A stretch of DNA of 64,000 nt from Sphingomonas sp. IW22 (GTDB lineage Bacteria; Pseudomonadota; Alphaproteobacteria; Sphingomonadales; Sphingomonadaceae), in NCBI RefSeq assembly GCF_041321155.1, contig NZ_JBGGWB010000002.1:124001-188000 (forward strand), given 5' to 3'. Below, one piece after another: positions 33,696 to 41,767 of this stretch. Both the position numbers and the translations under genes were made by a program. The notes beneath the pieces are model-generated. The model did not search any database. It saw only the letters and a program-made list of their open reading frames with translations, and was not told the DNA's origin. The first letter of the stretch is position 1. Each line of letters starts with the position of its first letter.

Positions 33696-35369
33696 TCAGG
33701 CCGCCTGAGGCACGCGGTCGATGGGCTGGGGCTTTACCAGCCACTCATGTCCCTTGAGCATCCCGTTCCAGTAGATCCAGGGCAGCGCCTCTGACTTGAG
33801 CAGCCAGGACAGGCGCGCGGGCTGTGTCCCGTCGATCAGCCATTTGGGAAAGCTGGGCAGCAATTTGCCGCCATAGCCAAACTCGGCCAGCACGATCTTT
33901 CCCTTCTCGACCGTGAGCGGGCAGGAGCCATAGCCGTCATAGCCCGCGACCGGCTGGCCGCCCTTCAGCATCGACAACAGGTTGACCGCGACGATCGGCG
34001 CCTGTTTGCGCGCGGCGGCTGCGGTCTTGGCGTTGGGGGTCGATCCGCCGTCGCCCAGGCCGAAGATGTTGGGATAGCGCACATGGCGCAGCGTCACTTG
34101 GTCCACCTCGACATAGCCGGCCTGGTCGGCCAGCGGGCTGTCGGCGACAAAGCGCGGCGCCCTTTGCGGCGGGGTGACGTGAATCATGTCGAAGTCGCGG
34201 GTCACTTCGCCCGCCTTTTCGCGGAACGTGGCCCGGCGCGCCGGACCATCGACGGCAATCAGCGTGGATTCGAAGTTCAGGTCGATGCGGTATCGCTCGA
34301 CATAGGCCATTAGCGCCGGGACATATTCCTTGACCCCGAACAGCGCCGGACCGGCATTGTGGAACGCCACCTTGATCCCGCGCAGCACGCCGCGCTCCGC
34401 CCACGCGTCGCACGACAGGTACATCGCCTTTTGCGGGGCGCCGGCGCATTTGATCGGCATGGGCGGCTGGGTGAACAGGGCGGTGCCCTCACGCAAATGC
34501 CGGACCAGCTCCCAGGTATAAGGTGCGGTATCGTAGCGATAATTCGACGTGACGCCGTTCTTGCCCAGCGCGGCTTCAAGGCCGTCGATCCCGCTCCAGT
34601 CGAGGACATTGCCCGGCGCCACCACCAGCGCGCGGTAACGCACGGCGCGGCCCTGATCGGTCGTCACCTGATCCTGTTCGGGCTGGAAGCTGGCGACGGC
34701 GGCCTTAATCCACTTCGCGCCCTTTGGAATGACCGAAGCCATTGCGTGGCGCGTCACCTGCGGCTCGAAGACGCCGCCGCCGACCATCGTCCAGCCGGGC
34801 TGATAATAATGCTCGTCACGCGGTTCGATGATGGCGAGGGTGAGGCGCGGATTGCGCTTCAGGATCGAGGCCGCCGTGGCGATGCCGCCTGCGCCGCCGC
34901 CGACGATCACGACATCGAATTGCTCACGCGACGCCATGTCGCCGGAGGGGCGGGGTGCGGGCGTCAGTCGCGCGCGGTGCGCCGACAGGTCGTAACCGGC
35001 CTCCTGCGCTGCGCCGATCAGCGCCTCCGCCGGGTGCGTGCCGGCTTGCGACAGCGCCCACAATGTCGCCGCCCGCATACCCGACCGGCAGAAGGCGAGG
35101 GTTGGTCCCCCTGCCTCACGCAACGCTTCGCCGAACGCCGCAACCGATGCGTCGTCGAACTTGCCGCCGGAAATCGGAATGTGGCGATAGGCGATGCCGT
35201 GTTGGGCGGCGCGCTCGCCCAGTTCGACGGCGGTGGGCTGGCCCGGCTCTTCGCCGTCGGGGCGGTTGTTGATGATCATTCGCATGCCGCTTTCGGCTGC
35301 GCGGTCGATATCATCGGTGCCGATCTGGCCAGCGACTAAAATGTTGTCGTCCAGCTTCTTCGGGGTCAT
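33696..35369 (-). CDS. DUF442-sulfide:quinone oxidoreductase fusion
   Basis: A 557-residue fusion. Residues 1-115 are a DUF442 (Blh N-terminal) domain with the loop CRSGMR (94-99), rhodanese-like. From about 150 on it is a type II SQR: FAD motif GGGAGG (157-162), the redox cysteines C308 in PIKCAGAPQK and C483 in YDGYGSCPL, and IFGLGDGGSTPNAK for flavin. SQR oxidises sulfide to polysulfide/persulfide and reduces ubiquinone. Both mitochondrial-type cysteines are present. ATG at 35369 follows AGAGGC. It is the fourth gene of the sulfur operon, after the YeeE halves. Confidence 0.88.
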   Translation of the reverse strand: MTPKKLDDNILVAGQIGTDDIDRAAESGMRMIINNRPDGEEPGQPTAVELGERAAQHGIAYRHIPISGGKFDDASVAAFGEALREAGGPTLAFCRSGMRAATLWALSQAGTHPAEALIGAAQEAGYDLSAHRARLTPAPRPSGDMASREQFDVVIVGGGAGGIATAASILKRNPRLTLAIIEPRDEHYYQPGWTMVGGGVFEPQVTRHAMASVIPKGAKWIKAAVASFQPEQDQVTTDQGRAVRYRALVVAPGNVLDWSGIDGLEAALGKNGVTSNYRYDTAPYTWELVRHLREGTALFTQPPMPIKCAGAPQKAMYLSCDAWAERGVLRGIKVAFHNAGPALFGVKEYVPALMAYVERYRIDLNFESTLIAVDGPARRATFREKAGEVTRDFDMIHVTPPQRAPRFVADSPLADQAGYVEVDQVTLRHVRYPNIFGLGDGGSTPNAKTAAAARKQAPIVAVNLLSMLKGGQPVAGYDGYGSCPLTVEKGKIVLAEFGYGGKLLPSFPKWLIDGTQPARLSWLLKSEALPWIYWNGMLKGHEWLVKPQPIDRVPQAA

Positions 35370-35391
35370 CGCAGCCTCTCCTTGCTTGTTC

Positions 35392-35808
35392 TCAGGCGCG
35401 CGGGCGGTCGAGCGCCCACACCAGAGCAAAGCCCGCCACCATCGCGAGCGTGAATACCGCTGCCGCCGCCGGATTGATCGCAAAGGCCGCCAACGCCGGG
35501 CCGGGGCACAGCCCGCCCAGCGCCCAGCCGATGCCGAACAGCGCCGATCCGCCGATCAGGCGCGGGGTAACGGGATCGGTATCGGGCAAGTGAAAGTCGG
35601 CTGCCGCGACGGGCGCGGCCATGCGTCGCTGGACGATCCAGGCAATCGCCATTGGAATCACCGCGCCGCCCATCACGAACGCCAGCGTCGGATCCCATGC
35701 CCCGAACAGGTCGAGGAAGCCGCGCACCCGCACCGGGTCGAGCATCCCCGACACCGCCAGCCCCGCCCCGAACAGCACCCCCGACAGCAGCGACAAGATC
35801 GTCCGCAT
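35392..35808 (-). CDS. YeeE/YedE-like transporter, second half (DUF6691 type)
   Basis: A 138-residue membrane protein with four helices. The motif LGGLCPGPALAAF, with its cysteine, corresponds to a conserved segment of YeeE thiosulfate/sulfur transporters. This is the C-terminal half of the 10-helix protein, encoded as a separate gene. ATG at 35808 overlaps the stop of the first half (TGATG); a GTG two codons upstream is an alternative. Together the two halves probably take up or shuttle sulfur compounds. Confidence 0.82.
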   Translation of the reverse strand: MRTILSLLSGVLFGAGLAVSGMLDPVRVRGFLDLFGAWDPTLAFVMGGAVIPMAIAWIVQRRMAAPVAAADFHLPDTDPVTPRLIGGSALFGIGWALGGLCPGPALAAFAINPAAAAVFTLAMVAGFALVWALDRPRA

Positions 35809-36242
35809 CACCACGCACCCCCGGCATCATTGACGAGGGCGACAGTGGCGAAACCGGTAGCCATGAAGGTCAGCGTGGCGACGATCGACCGCTTCGACAG
35901 GCGCGACATGCCGCACACGCCATGCCCGCTGGTGCAACCCGACCCCAGCCGCGTGCCGATCCCCACGATCAGGCCCGCCACAGCCAGCACCGGCAGGCTC
36001 ATCGGAAAGCGTGACACCACCGGGCCGGCCGTCCACGCCACCAGCGCGGCGCCGAGTGGCAGTCCGATGACGAACGCGACCGCCAGCGTCCGGGGGGCGC
36101 CACTGCCAAGGCCGATCGCCCGCGCCGCCATGCCGCTGACCCCGGCGATACGACCATTGCCCAGCAGCATGATCGCCGCGGCAACACCGATGATCAGCCC
36201 GCCGACCAGTCCCTGCAGCGGCATGGCGTAATCAGGAAACAT
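35808..36242 (-). CDS. YeeE/YedE-like transporter, first half
   Basis: A 144-residue membrane protein with four helices. LVGGLIIGVAAAIMLLGNGRIAGVSG and LGSGCTSGHGVCGMSRLS are the YeeE/YedE signature, the two cysteines lying in the sulfur path. ATG at 36242 shares its first base with the stop of the MBL gene (TGATG), so the genes are coupled. The complete transporter needs the next gene. Confidence 0.85.
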   Translation of the reverse strand: MFPDYAMPLQGLVGGLIIGVAAAIMLLGNGRIAGVSGMAARAIGLGSGAPRTLAVAFVIGLPLGAALVAWTAGPVVSRFPMSLPVLAVAGLIVGIGTRLGSGCTSGHGVCGMSRLSKRSIVATLTFMATGFATVALVNDAGGAW

Positions 36243-37177
36243 CACACGGCATCCAGCGGGATCTTCAGGTAACGGGTGCCATTGTCCTCAGGCTCTGGCA
36301 GGTGACCGCCGCGCATGTTCACCTGGATCGACGGCATGATCAGCCGGGGCATGGCCAGCGTCCGATCACGCTCGGTCCGCATCGCGACAAAACTGTCCTC
36401 ATCCACCCCGTCATGAACATGGACGTTCGCGTCGCGCTGGGCACCGATCGTCGTTTCCCAGGCAAAGGCATCGCGTCCCGGCGCCTTGTAGTCATGACAC
36501 AGGAACAACCGCCCCTCGCGCGGAAGGCTCAGCAGCCGCCGGATCGATCGATAGAGCTGATGCGCGTCACCGCCGGGGAAATCGGCGCGGGCGGTGCCGA
36601 AATCGGGCATGAAGATCGTGTCGCCCGGAAACACCGCGTCACCGATGATATAGGCGAGGTCGGCGGGCGTGTGCCCCGGCGCATGCAGCACCGCCACCTG
36701 GATCGAGCCGAGCTGGAAGCTGTCGCCATCGTCGAACAGCCGGTCGAACTGCGACCCGTCACGTTCGAATTCGATGCCGGCGTTGAACAGCTTGCCGAAG
36801 GTTTCCTGAACCGTGGTGATGTGCCGCCCGATGGCCAGCTTGCCGCCCAGCTTCTCCTGAAGCCACGGCGCCGCCGACAGGTGATCGGCATGGGCATGGG
36901 TTTCCAGCAGCCATTCGACGCTTAGCCCCTCGGTCACGACATAATCGACGATCGCCTGTGCCGAATCATGGCCGGTGCGCCCCGATGCGGGATCGAAATC
37001 CAGCACACTGTCGACGATCGCCGCTGCGCGCGTTGCCGGGTCGTGCACGACATAGCTGGCGGTAAAGGTGGGCTCGTCGAAAAACGCGCGGACCACTGGC
37101 GTTGGCATTTGGCCTGTCCGGCAATCCTCAATCACTCGCGCCGCCGCCATCAGCGGCTCGTCCCGCTTGATCGTCAT
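36242..37177 (-). CDS. Persulfide dioxygenase-like MBL hydrolase
   Basis: A 311-residue metallo-beta-lactamase-fold protein of the ETHE1/Blh persulfide dioxygenase group. It should oxidise glutathione persulfide to sulfite with non-haem iron. Metal motifs are THAHADHLSAA, VLHAPGHTPADLAY (His ligand), FPGDTIFMPDFGTARADFPGG and CHDY. ATG at 37177 follows TGGAG; a later in-frame Met at residue 10 is an alternative. First gene of the sulfur operon; divergent from the peroxiredoxin-ArsR pair across 78 bases with an inverted repeat. Confidence 0.85.
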   Translation of the reverse strand: MTIKRDEPLMAAARVIEDCRTGQMPTPVVRAFFDEPTFTASYVVHDPATRAAAIVDSVLDFDPASGRTGHDSAQAIVDYVVTEGLSVEWLLETHAHADHLSAAPWLQEKLGGKLAIGRHITTVQETFGKLFNAGIEFERDGSQFDRLFDDGDSFQLGSIQVAVLHAPGHTPADLAYIIGDAVFPGDTIFMPDFGTARADFPGGDAHQLYRSIRRLLSLPREGRLFLCHDYKAPGRDAFAWETTIGAQRDANVHVHDGVDEDSFVAMRTERDRTLAMPRLIMPSIQVNMRGGHLPEPEDNGTRYLKIPLDAV

Positions 37178-37198
37178 CTCGACACTCCAGTTTATCAG

Positions 37199-37215
37199 TT
37201 ACACATATCATGTAA
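37199..37215. promoter_or_regulatory. Candidate ArsR operator between the sulfur operon and the peroxiredoxin gene
   Basis: TTACA-CATATCA-TGTAA is a 5-bp inverted repeat around a 7-base A/T-rich centre, with partial outward symmetry (CAG...CTG). It lies between the two divergent starts and is the only such dyad there. Binding by the adjacent ArsR protein is inferred. Confidence 0.5.
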
Positions 37216-37255
37216 TCTGGTATCGAACTTGCGTCAAGACTGCGGGGCAGCGACA

Positions 37256-37915
37256 ATGCCGATCATGTCCATCGACCGATCCGATCTTCCAGCTTGCTCC
37301 CCCCTCCGCCTCGGTGAGGCGGCGCCCGATTTTACCGCGCGGTCGACGCGCGGCGTTGTGTCGCTGTCCGATTTTCGCGGGCGCTGGCTGGCGCTGTTTT
37401 CGCACCCGGCGGACTTTACCCCCGTCTGCACCAGCGAATTCGTCGCCATCGCCCGCGCGCACGATCGCTTCGCGGCGATGGGGTGTGAGTTGATGGCGCT
37501 GTCGGTCGACAGCCTGTTCTCGCACCTCGCCTGGATCCGCGCGATCCGCGACCGGTTCGACGTGGTGGTCGACTTTCCCATCATCGAAGACCCGACGCTG
37601 GAAATCGCCCGCGCCTATGGCATGGTCGCGCCGGATGCGATGGACGCCAGTTCGGTTCGCACGACCTATTTCCTCGATCCCGACGGAATCCTGCGCGCGT
37701 CCACCTGCTATCCGGCCAGCGTCGGGCGTTCGGTGGAGGAAATGCTGCGGCTGGTGGCGGCGCTTCAGCGGGTGCAGGACGGCTCGGCACTGGCGCCGGA
37801 GGGGTGGGCGCCGGGCGACGACCTTTTGGCGGTGCCCAGCCACGATCTGGCCGATGTGCTAGCGGCGCCCGCCGGCACCGACTGGTTCTACTCGCCGATC
37901 AAGGACGGCCGCTAA
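37256..37915 (+). CDS. Peroxiredoxin, Prx6/1-Cys type
   Basis: A 219-residue thiol peroxidase. The peroxidatic site is PADFTPVCTSEF (Pro51, Thr55, Cys58). The C-terminal region (YPASVGRSVEEMLRLV and DLLAVPSHDLADV) matches the Prx6 subfamily of long peroxiredoxins. It reduces peroxides and possibly persulfides. ATG at 37256 follows GGGGCAG; a second ATG nine bases on is possible. Its stop overlaps the ArsR start (TAATG), so the regulator is coupled to it. Confidence 0.88.
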   Translation: MPIMSIDRSDLPACSPLRLGEAAPDFTARSTRGVVSLSDFRGRWLALFSHPADFTPVCTSEFVAIARAHDRFAAMGCELMALSVDSLFSHLAWIRAIRDRFDVVVDFPIIEDPTLEIARAYGMVAPDAMDASSVRTTYFLDPDGILRASTCYPASVGRSVEEMLRLVAALQRVQDGSALAPEGWAPGDDLLAVPSHDLADVLAAPAGTDWFYSPIKDGR

Positions 37916-38292
37916 TGGCGGACGTTGCGACGCTGGACCTGGACGCGGCGGCGGAATTGCTGCGGGCGCTAGCCCATCCGGTGCGCCTCTCGCTGCTGCG
38001 CGCGCTGATCGATGGAGAGCGATCGGTGGGCGATATCGATCAGGTGACCGGCGTGGGTCAGCCGGGTCTCAGCCAGCAACTGGGCATCCTGCGAAAGGCC
38101 GAACTGGTGCAGACGCGGCGAGAGGCGAAGCTGGTCTTCTATCGCATCAATCAGGCGCGCATCGCAGAGGTCAGCGCGCTGCTTGACGCCTTTGCCGGGA
38201 CTGTCGCGGTGACGCGAGAGGAAGCGGTGGCTGCGCGGATGCGCTCCGGCGGTGGCGCCGCGGTGTTCGCGCGGGTCATGCCGCGCGCCTGA
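37915..38292 (+). CDS. ArsR-family regulator without cysteines
   Basis: A 125-residue winged-helix repressor. ELLRALAHPVRLSLLRALIDGE and VGQPGLSQQLGILRKAELVQTRREAKLVFY are the ArsR core. The context (divergent to persulfide dioxygenase, SQR) is that of BigR/SqrR/YgaV sulfide sensors, which respond through two cysteines. Here the whole protein has no cysteine. It may sense something else or bind DNA constitutively. Translationally coupled to the peroxiredoxin gene. Confidence 0.85.
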   Translation: MADVATLDLDAAAELLRALAHPVRLSLLRALIDGERSVGDIDQVTGVGQPGLSQQLGILRKAELVQTRREAKLVFYRINQARIAEVSALLDAFAGTVAVTREEAVAARMRSGGGAAVFARVMPRA

Positions 38293-38782
38293 CGTCGCTC
38301 GGTGCGGATTGCACGGGTCCTTGCTGGATCTCAGCCGATCGTGATGGACTGCCGATAGAGGTGATGTTCCGCCCAACCTAAGGGATGGCAGCTGCCCCCT
38401 TAGCAGTGGCCTGCTTCCCTTCTGTCGCTTGCGCAATCGGAAGGGCCTTTTGGCGAGTTGCCGCAGATGCTGGCCAATTACATGGCCGTAAGGCGAGAAA
38501 ATAGCCTTCCTCTATACGGCTTTGATAACTGTGTAATTGTGGGTATCAGAGATGGGAGGGATGAAGCGGCTCGATGGGGGGCGCAGCCGGTCGTCGGATT
38601 TTGGAACGAACCCGCCAGCACGCGGCAATTTGTCCTGATCGGCAAGGCGGCTCAGCACGCCGCGATCATCGGCCCGCTGTCCAACATCCGTCCCCATGTC
38701 GATCATGCCCCACCGCGAATACGCCATCGGGCGGAAACGGGGCTGGCGTGCCGGTCTGTTTCCGCCCAGGCCAAGGAACGGG
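38293..38782. other. Gene-free stretch after the ArsR gene
   Basis: No gene is supported. CCCTTC (about 38417) and GAAGGG followed by CCTTTT (about 38440-38453) could be a weak terminator of the Prx-ArsR transcript. The remaining frames are short and lack motifs. The right part adjoins the end of a collapsed autotransporter gene. Confidence 0.4.
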
Positions 38783-39750
38783 TCAGAATCTGACCGTGGC
38801 GGTCAGGCGGGCGCCGTGCTGGGTCCAGCCGGAAGCATAGCTGCCCGTATAGGACGCGCCGATCCGCATCGGGCCGACTTCGGCTTCCACCCCGGCGTCG
38901 AGGATCGCTGCATCCTGGGGCAGGCGGATGCCATCGACCCGGAATGCCGCGCTGCCGGGCAGGCGGGCGATGCTGGTCGCCGCCAGATCACCCCAGCCAT
39001 GCTGCCACCCGCCACGCAGCGTGGCGCTGACCGTCGCGGCCAGCGGCACCCGCGCATCGGCGCCGAGGGTCAGGAAGCTGCTGTCCTGGCTGCCCCTCGC
39101 TACGCTAAGCGCGGTAGCGCCGCCCGTTTCTGCAAAGCTGCCCGTCGTCACGCGGACGTTGGCGATGCTGGCGAAGGGGGCAAGGTCAATGGCGCCCGCG
39201 CCGATGTCATAGGACAGGTTGGCGAAGAGCTGCCGCGTGGTGGCGTCGTAACGGCCGTTCAGGCGATCACCCAAGGCACCGACGCGCGTGGTGCGGCTGG
39301 TGTCGACGTCATGCCAGGCATAGCCGACCCCCGCCTGCGCCTGCAGTCCGCCCGTGGCATAGCCGACGATGCCTGACAGGCCCCAGCTTTCGGCACTGTC
39401 GTTGCTGGCCAGCGCATCGACCTGCTGGTCCGATTTGCCAATCGTGCCTGCCACGCCAAGCGACAGGCCGCGCTGTCAGTTTCGACCGCGCCGCTGTCAA
39501 TGGTGATGTTGCCCGTGGTTTCCGCCTCGATACCAGTGCCGCCGCCATCCGGCACGACGACGCTGGTGCTGCCGATCACGATCGGGGCGCCGTCGGTCGA
39601 GATTTCGCGAATCTGCTTCGCAGCGGCGGGCACGACGGGCAGAAGCGTGCATCCCAGCGCGCTGCCTGCAAGCAGCATGCGGCCAAGCGCGCCACGGCGC
39701 CGCCGCGCCGGTCCGGTCGCAACCATCGCCGTTGAATTGATCACCGCCAT
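38783..39750 (-). pseudogene. Collapsed autotransporter gene
   Basis: Two pieces in different frames. From 39750 a signal sequence (RMLLAGSALGCTLLPVVPAAA) and the passenger start run to GNITIDSGAVETDSAA. At about 39473-39485 the frame changes, and the rest (GLSLGVAGTIGKSDQQVDA... to a terminal ATVRF) is an autotransporter beta barrel ending at 38783. The normal repeat-rich passenger is missing, so a deletion joined the two ends out of frame. The intact barrel frame opens at 39454 but has no start with a signal peptide. Not expected to be functional. Confidence 0.7.
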
Positions 39751-39845
39751 CTTTGCTTTCCCCCTTCGAAAGACAGGACGGGCAAAGCGGCCTTCGGGCC
39801 GTCGCCGTCAGAAAAATCCGGTCTTTCGATTAGGAAGGGGGAATA

Positions 39846-39879
39846 GCGGCGTCATACCCTGTCCAGGGTATGACGCCGC
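39846..39879. repeat. 34-base perfect palindrome
   Basis: Two perfectly complementary 16-base arms (GCGGCGTCATACCCTG and its complement) with only TC between them. It lies between the sulfotransferase stop and the collapsed autotransporter gene. No poly-T follows on either side. It may be a bidirectional terminator or a binding or repeat site. Confidence 0.75.
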
Positions 39880-39947
39880 AGAACGTCGGAATTTTCAGCG
39901 TGTATCGGTGGAAGGTGGCGGTGCGGCCCGACCCCGGCCGCAATCCG

Positions 39948-40871
39948 TCATGCGCTACCGTCCGGTGCGCCCGCCGGAATTGTCCCTTCGGCCAGCCAGC
40001 GGGCGCATTCGGGGCCGAGTTCGTCGACGGCGCGCGCCTCGTAATCGGCGATGTCCTGTTCGTTCAGCACCTGTTGCCAGCGGCCGTTTTCGCCCTTGTT
40101 GATGAAGGTGTCAGCGCCGCCTTCCCAACAAATGCCGCCCAGCGGTGCCGCCTGTGCGGCGTTGCGCTTCATCCATGCAAAGCCGCAATGCTCGACCACC
40201 GCGTCCCAGCGGTCGGGTGCCAGTTCGATGTCAAGAAACGCGGCGATGCGGCGGATCTGTCCCGGCAGGTCGCGCTTCAGATCGGCATAATGCAGCATCA
40301 TCACGTTCGGCGCGTCGCGAACCGCCCACCAGCTGCGCACATTGTCCCAGAACGGCCAGAAGGGCGCGCCGTCCTGTTCCAGCCAGGTGCGGAAATAACG
40401 GCGAATGTCGGGGTCGGCGGGCGGGATCGGCGGACCCACGCGCCCCGGCGTGTCGTTGATCAGTTCGAACCACAACGCGTTCGCGTTGATGTGGTGGTTG
40501 TGCAGGCTCCACACCACGTCGCGCCCGTCCCGCGCGCAATAAAGATACCGTACGCGCGGATCGAAGCGCAGCGCGTCCGCCGGGAGGTGCGACTTCAGGA
40601 AGCGGCGGTGGGTCTGCGCCTCGATCATCGCCAGCCGTTCCTGCCGGGTGGGAACGCGCAGGTCGATCCACGGGGACATGGCGCTGATATTCAGGCCCGG
40701 ATCGCCGGCGTGGATCAGCTGGCCGACGATCTGCTGGGTCCAAGTCGTGCCCGATTTGCCATAGGTGGCGATCACAATGTCATCGTCGCGTAGTTGGATG
40801 TCGTCCCAGATGGTCGAATCGATGTGATGGTTCAGCAGCTCCCGCCGCCGGGTCGGGGTATCGATGATCAT
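39948..40871 (-). CDS. PAPS-dependent sulfotransferase
   Basis: A 307-residue cytosolic-type sulfotransferase (Sulfotransfer_1). The 5'-phosphosulfate loop is YGKSGTTWTQQIV, the 3'-phosphate site CARDGRDVVWS, and the C-terminal NKGENGRW matches the RKGxxGDW-type motif. It transfers sulfate from PAPS to an alcohol or phenol; the acceptor is unknown. ATG at 40871 follows AAGGGA. It is 26 bases downstream of the membrane-protein gene and probably shares its transcript. Confidence 0.88.
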   Translation of the reverse strand: MIIDTPTRRRELLNHHIDSTIWDDIQLRDDDIVIATYGKSGTTWTQQIVGQLIHAGDPGLNISAMSPWIDLRVPTRQERLAMIEAQTHRRFLKSHLPADALRFDPRVRYLYCARDGRDVVWSLHNHHINANALWFELINDTPGRVGPPIPPADPDIRRYFRTWLEQDGAPFWPFWDNVRSWWAVRDAPNVMMLHYADLKRDLPGQIRRIAAFLDIELAPDRWDAVVEHCGFAWMKRNAAQAAPLGGICWEGGADTFINKGENGRWQQVLNEQDIADYEARAVDELGPECARWLAEGTIPAGAPDGSA

Positions 40872-40897
40872 GTTGTGATTTCCCTTTGTGAAATGGG

Positions 40898-41620
40898 TCA
40901 GGCGCCGGTCGCCCAATGGGCGAAGCTCAGCCAAGCAGGCGTCCGCCAGAAAAAGATCGGGCCGATCGTGGTGATGAGGACTAGCAATCCGCCCCACAGG
41001 GTTGCCGGGTGAACCCGTCGCGTGCTGGCGATGTCCCACGCGGCCAAAGCGGCGGCATAGAGATTGGGCAGCACCAGCAGCGCCAGAAAGGGCGGGATCG
41101 CCGCAATCCGGCCAAAGGCGGCGGACAGCATCGCCGCCATGCCCAGCACCATCAGCCGCTTGTGCGCGCCCGCCCGTGTCCGAAACCGCAGCGCCAGCAG
41201 GAACAGCACGCCGAAGCCCAGCACACTGGCCAGCGGCATCGCCAGCCAGCTGAGCGCATCGACGACCGGCGGGCCCGAGCGTCGCGCCACCTGTGCCAGC
41301 GCGGTGACGATCCCCAGCGCGATCATCAGCAGCACCAGCGGAAGTCCGGCAACGCCCAGGCGGCGGTGCAAGTCGCGGCGGTCGCCGGCAATCAGGCCGA
41401 CCTGCACCATGAACAACAGGATGAACGCGCTGAACACGATGCCGTGCAGGTGGATCAGCGGCGTCAGCCCATGCGGCCACGCGCCCGCCGGAGACAGCGG
41501 GCGCAGATAATAGCTCGGCGCAAAGCCGATCAGCACTGCAATCAGCATGCTTCCCGCCAGTGCAGAAAAGAATAGCCGCTCGCCATGAATCGGGAACGGG
41601 TGTCTGATGCTGACTTCCAT
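40898..41620 (-). CDS. Seven-helix membrane protein of unknown function
   Basis: A 240-residue inner-membrane protein with about six or seven hydrophobic segments. The motif PLIHLHGIVFSAFILLFMVQVGL, with a conserved His pair, and GDRRDLHRRLGVAGL resemble uncharacterised bacterial membrane proteins of the DUF2306-like kind. ATG at 41620 follows AAGGA. It precedes the sulfotransferase gene and is divergent from the CadC-like regulator. Role unknown; a haem- or quinone-binding role is only conceivable from the histidines. Confidence 0.6.
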   Translation of the reverse strand: MEVSIRHPFPIHGERLFFSALAGSMLIAVLIGFAPSYYLRPLSPAGAWPHGLTPLIHLHGIVFSAFILLFMVQVGLIAGDRRDLHRRLGVAGLPLVLLMIALGIVTALAQVARRSGPPVVDALSWLAMPLASVLGFGVLFLLALRFRTRAGAHKRLMVLGMAAMLSAAFGRIAAIPPFLALLVLPNLYAAALAAWDIASTRRVHPATLWGGLLVLITTIGPIFFWRTPAWLSFAHWATGA

Positions 41621-41767
41621 GAACAATGTCCTTGGCGAGCGGCCGGGTGGGCGCAGCCGATGGCGCGGCAAAGGGCGCGGCGGGAAGGATGTCGAACCGA
41701 TCTTCGCCTGATGAACCGCCGATCATTCGATGATATTGTCGTTTGAACAGGGGAGGGGCGGGTTCGG

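Noticed and set aside
38458..38793. Plus-strand frame after the ArsR gene
   Set aside because: No motif, poor coding pattern and no convincing ribosome site.
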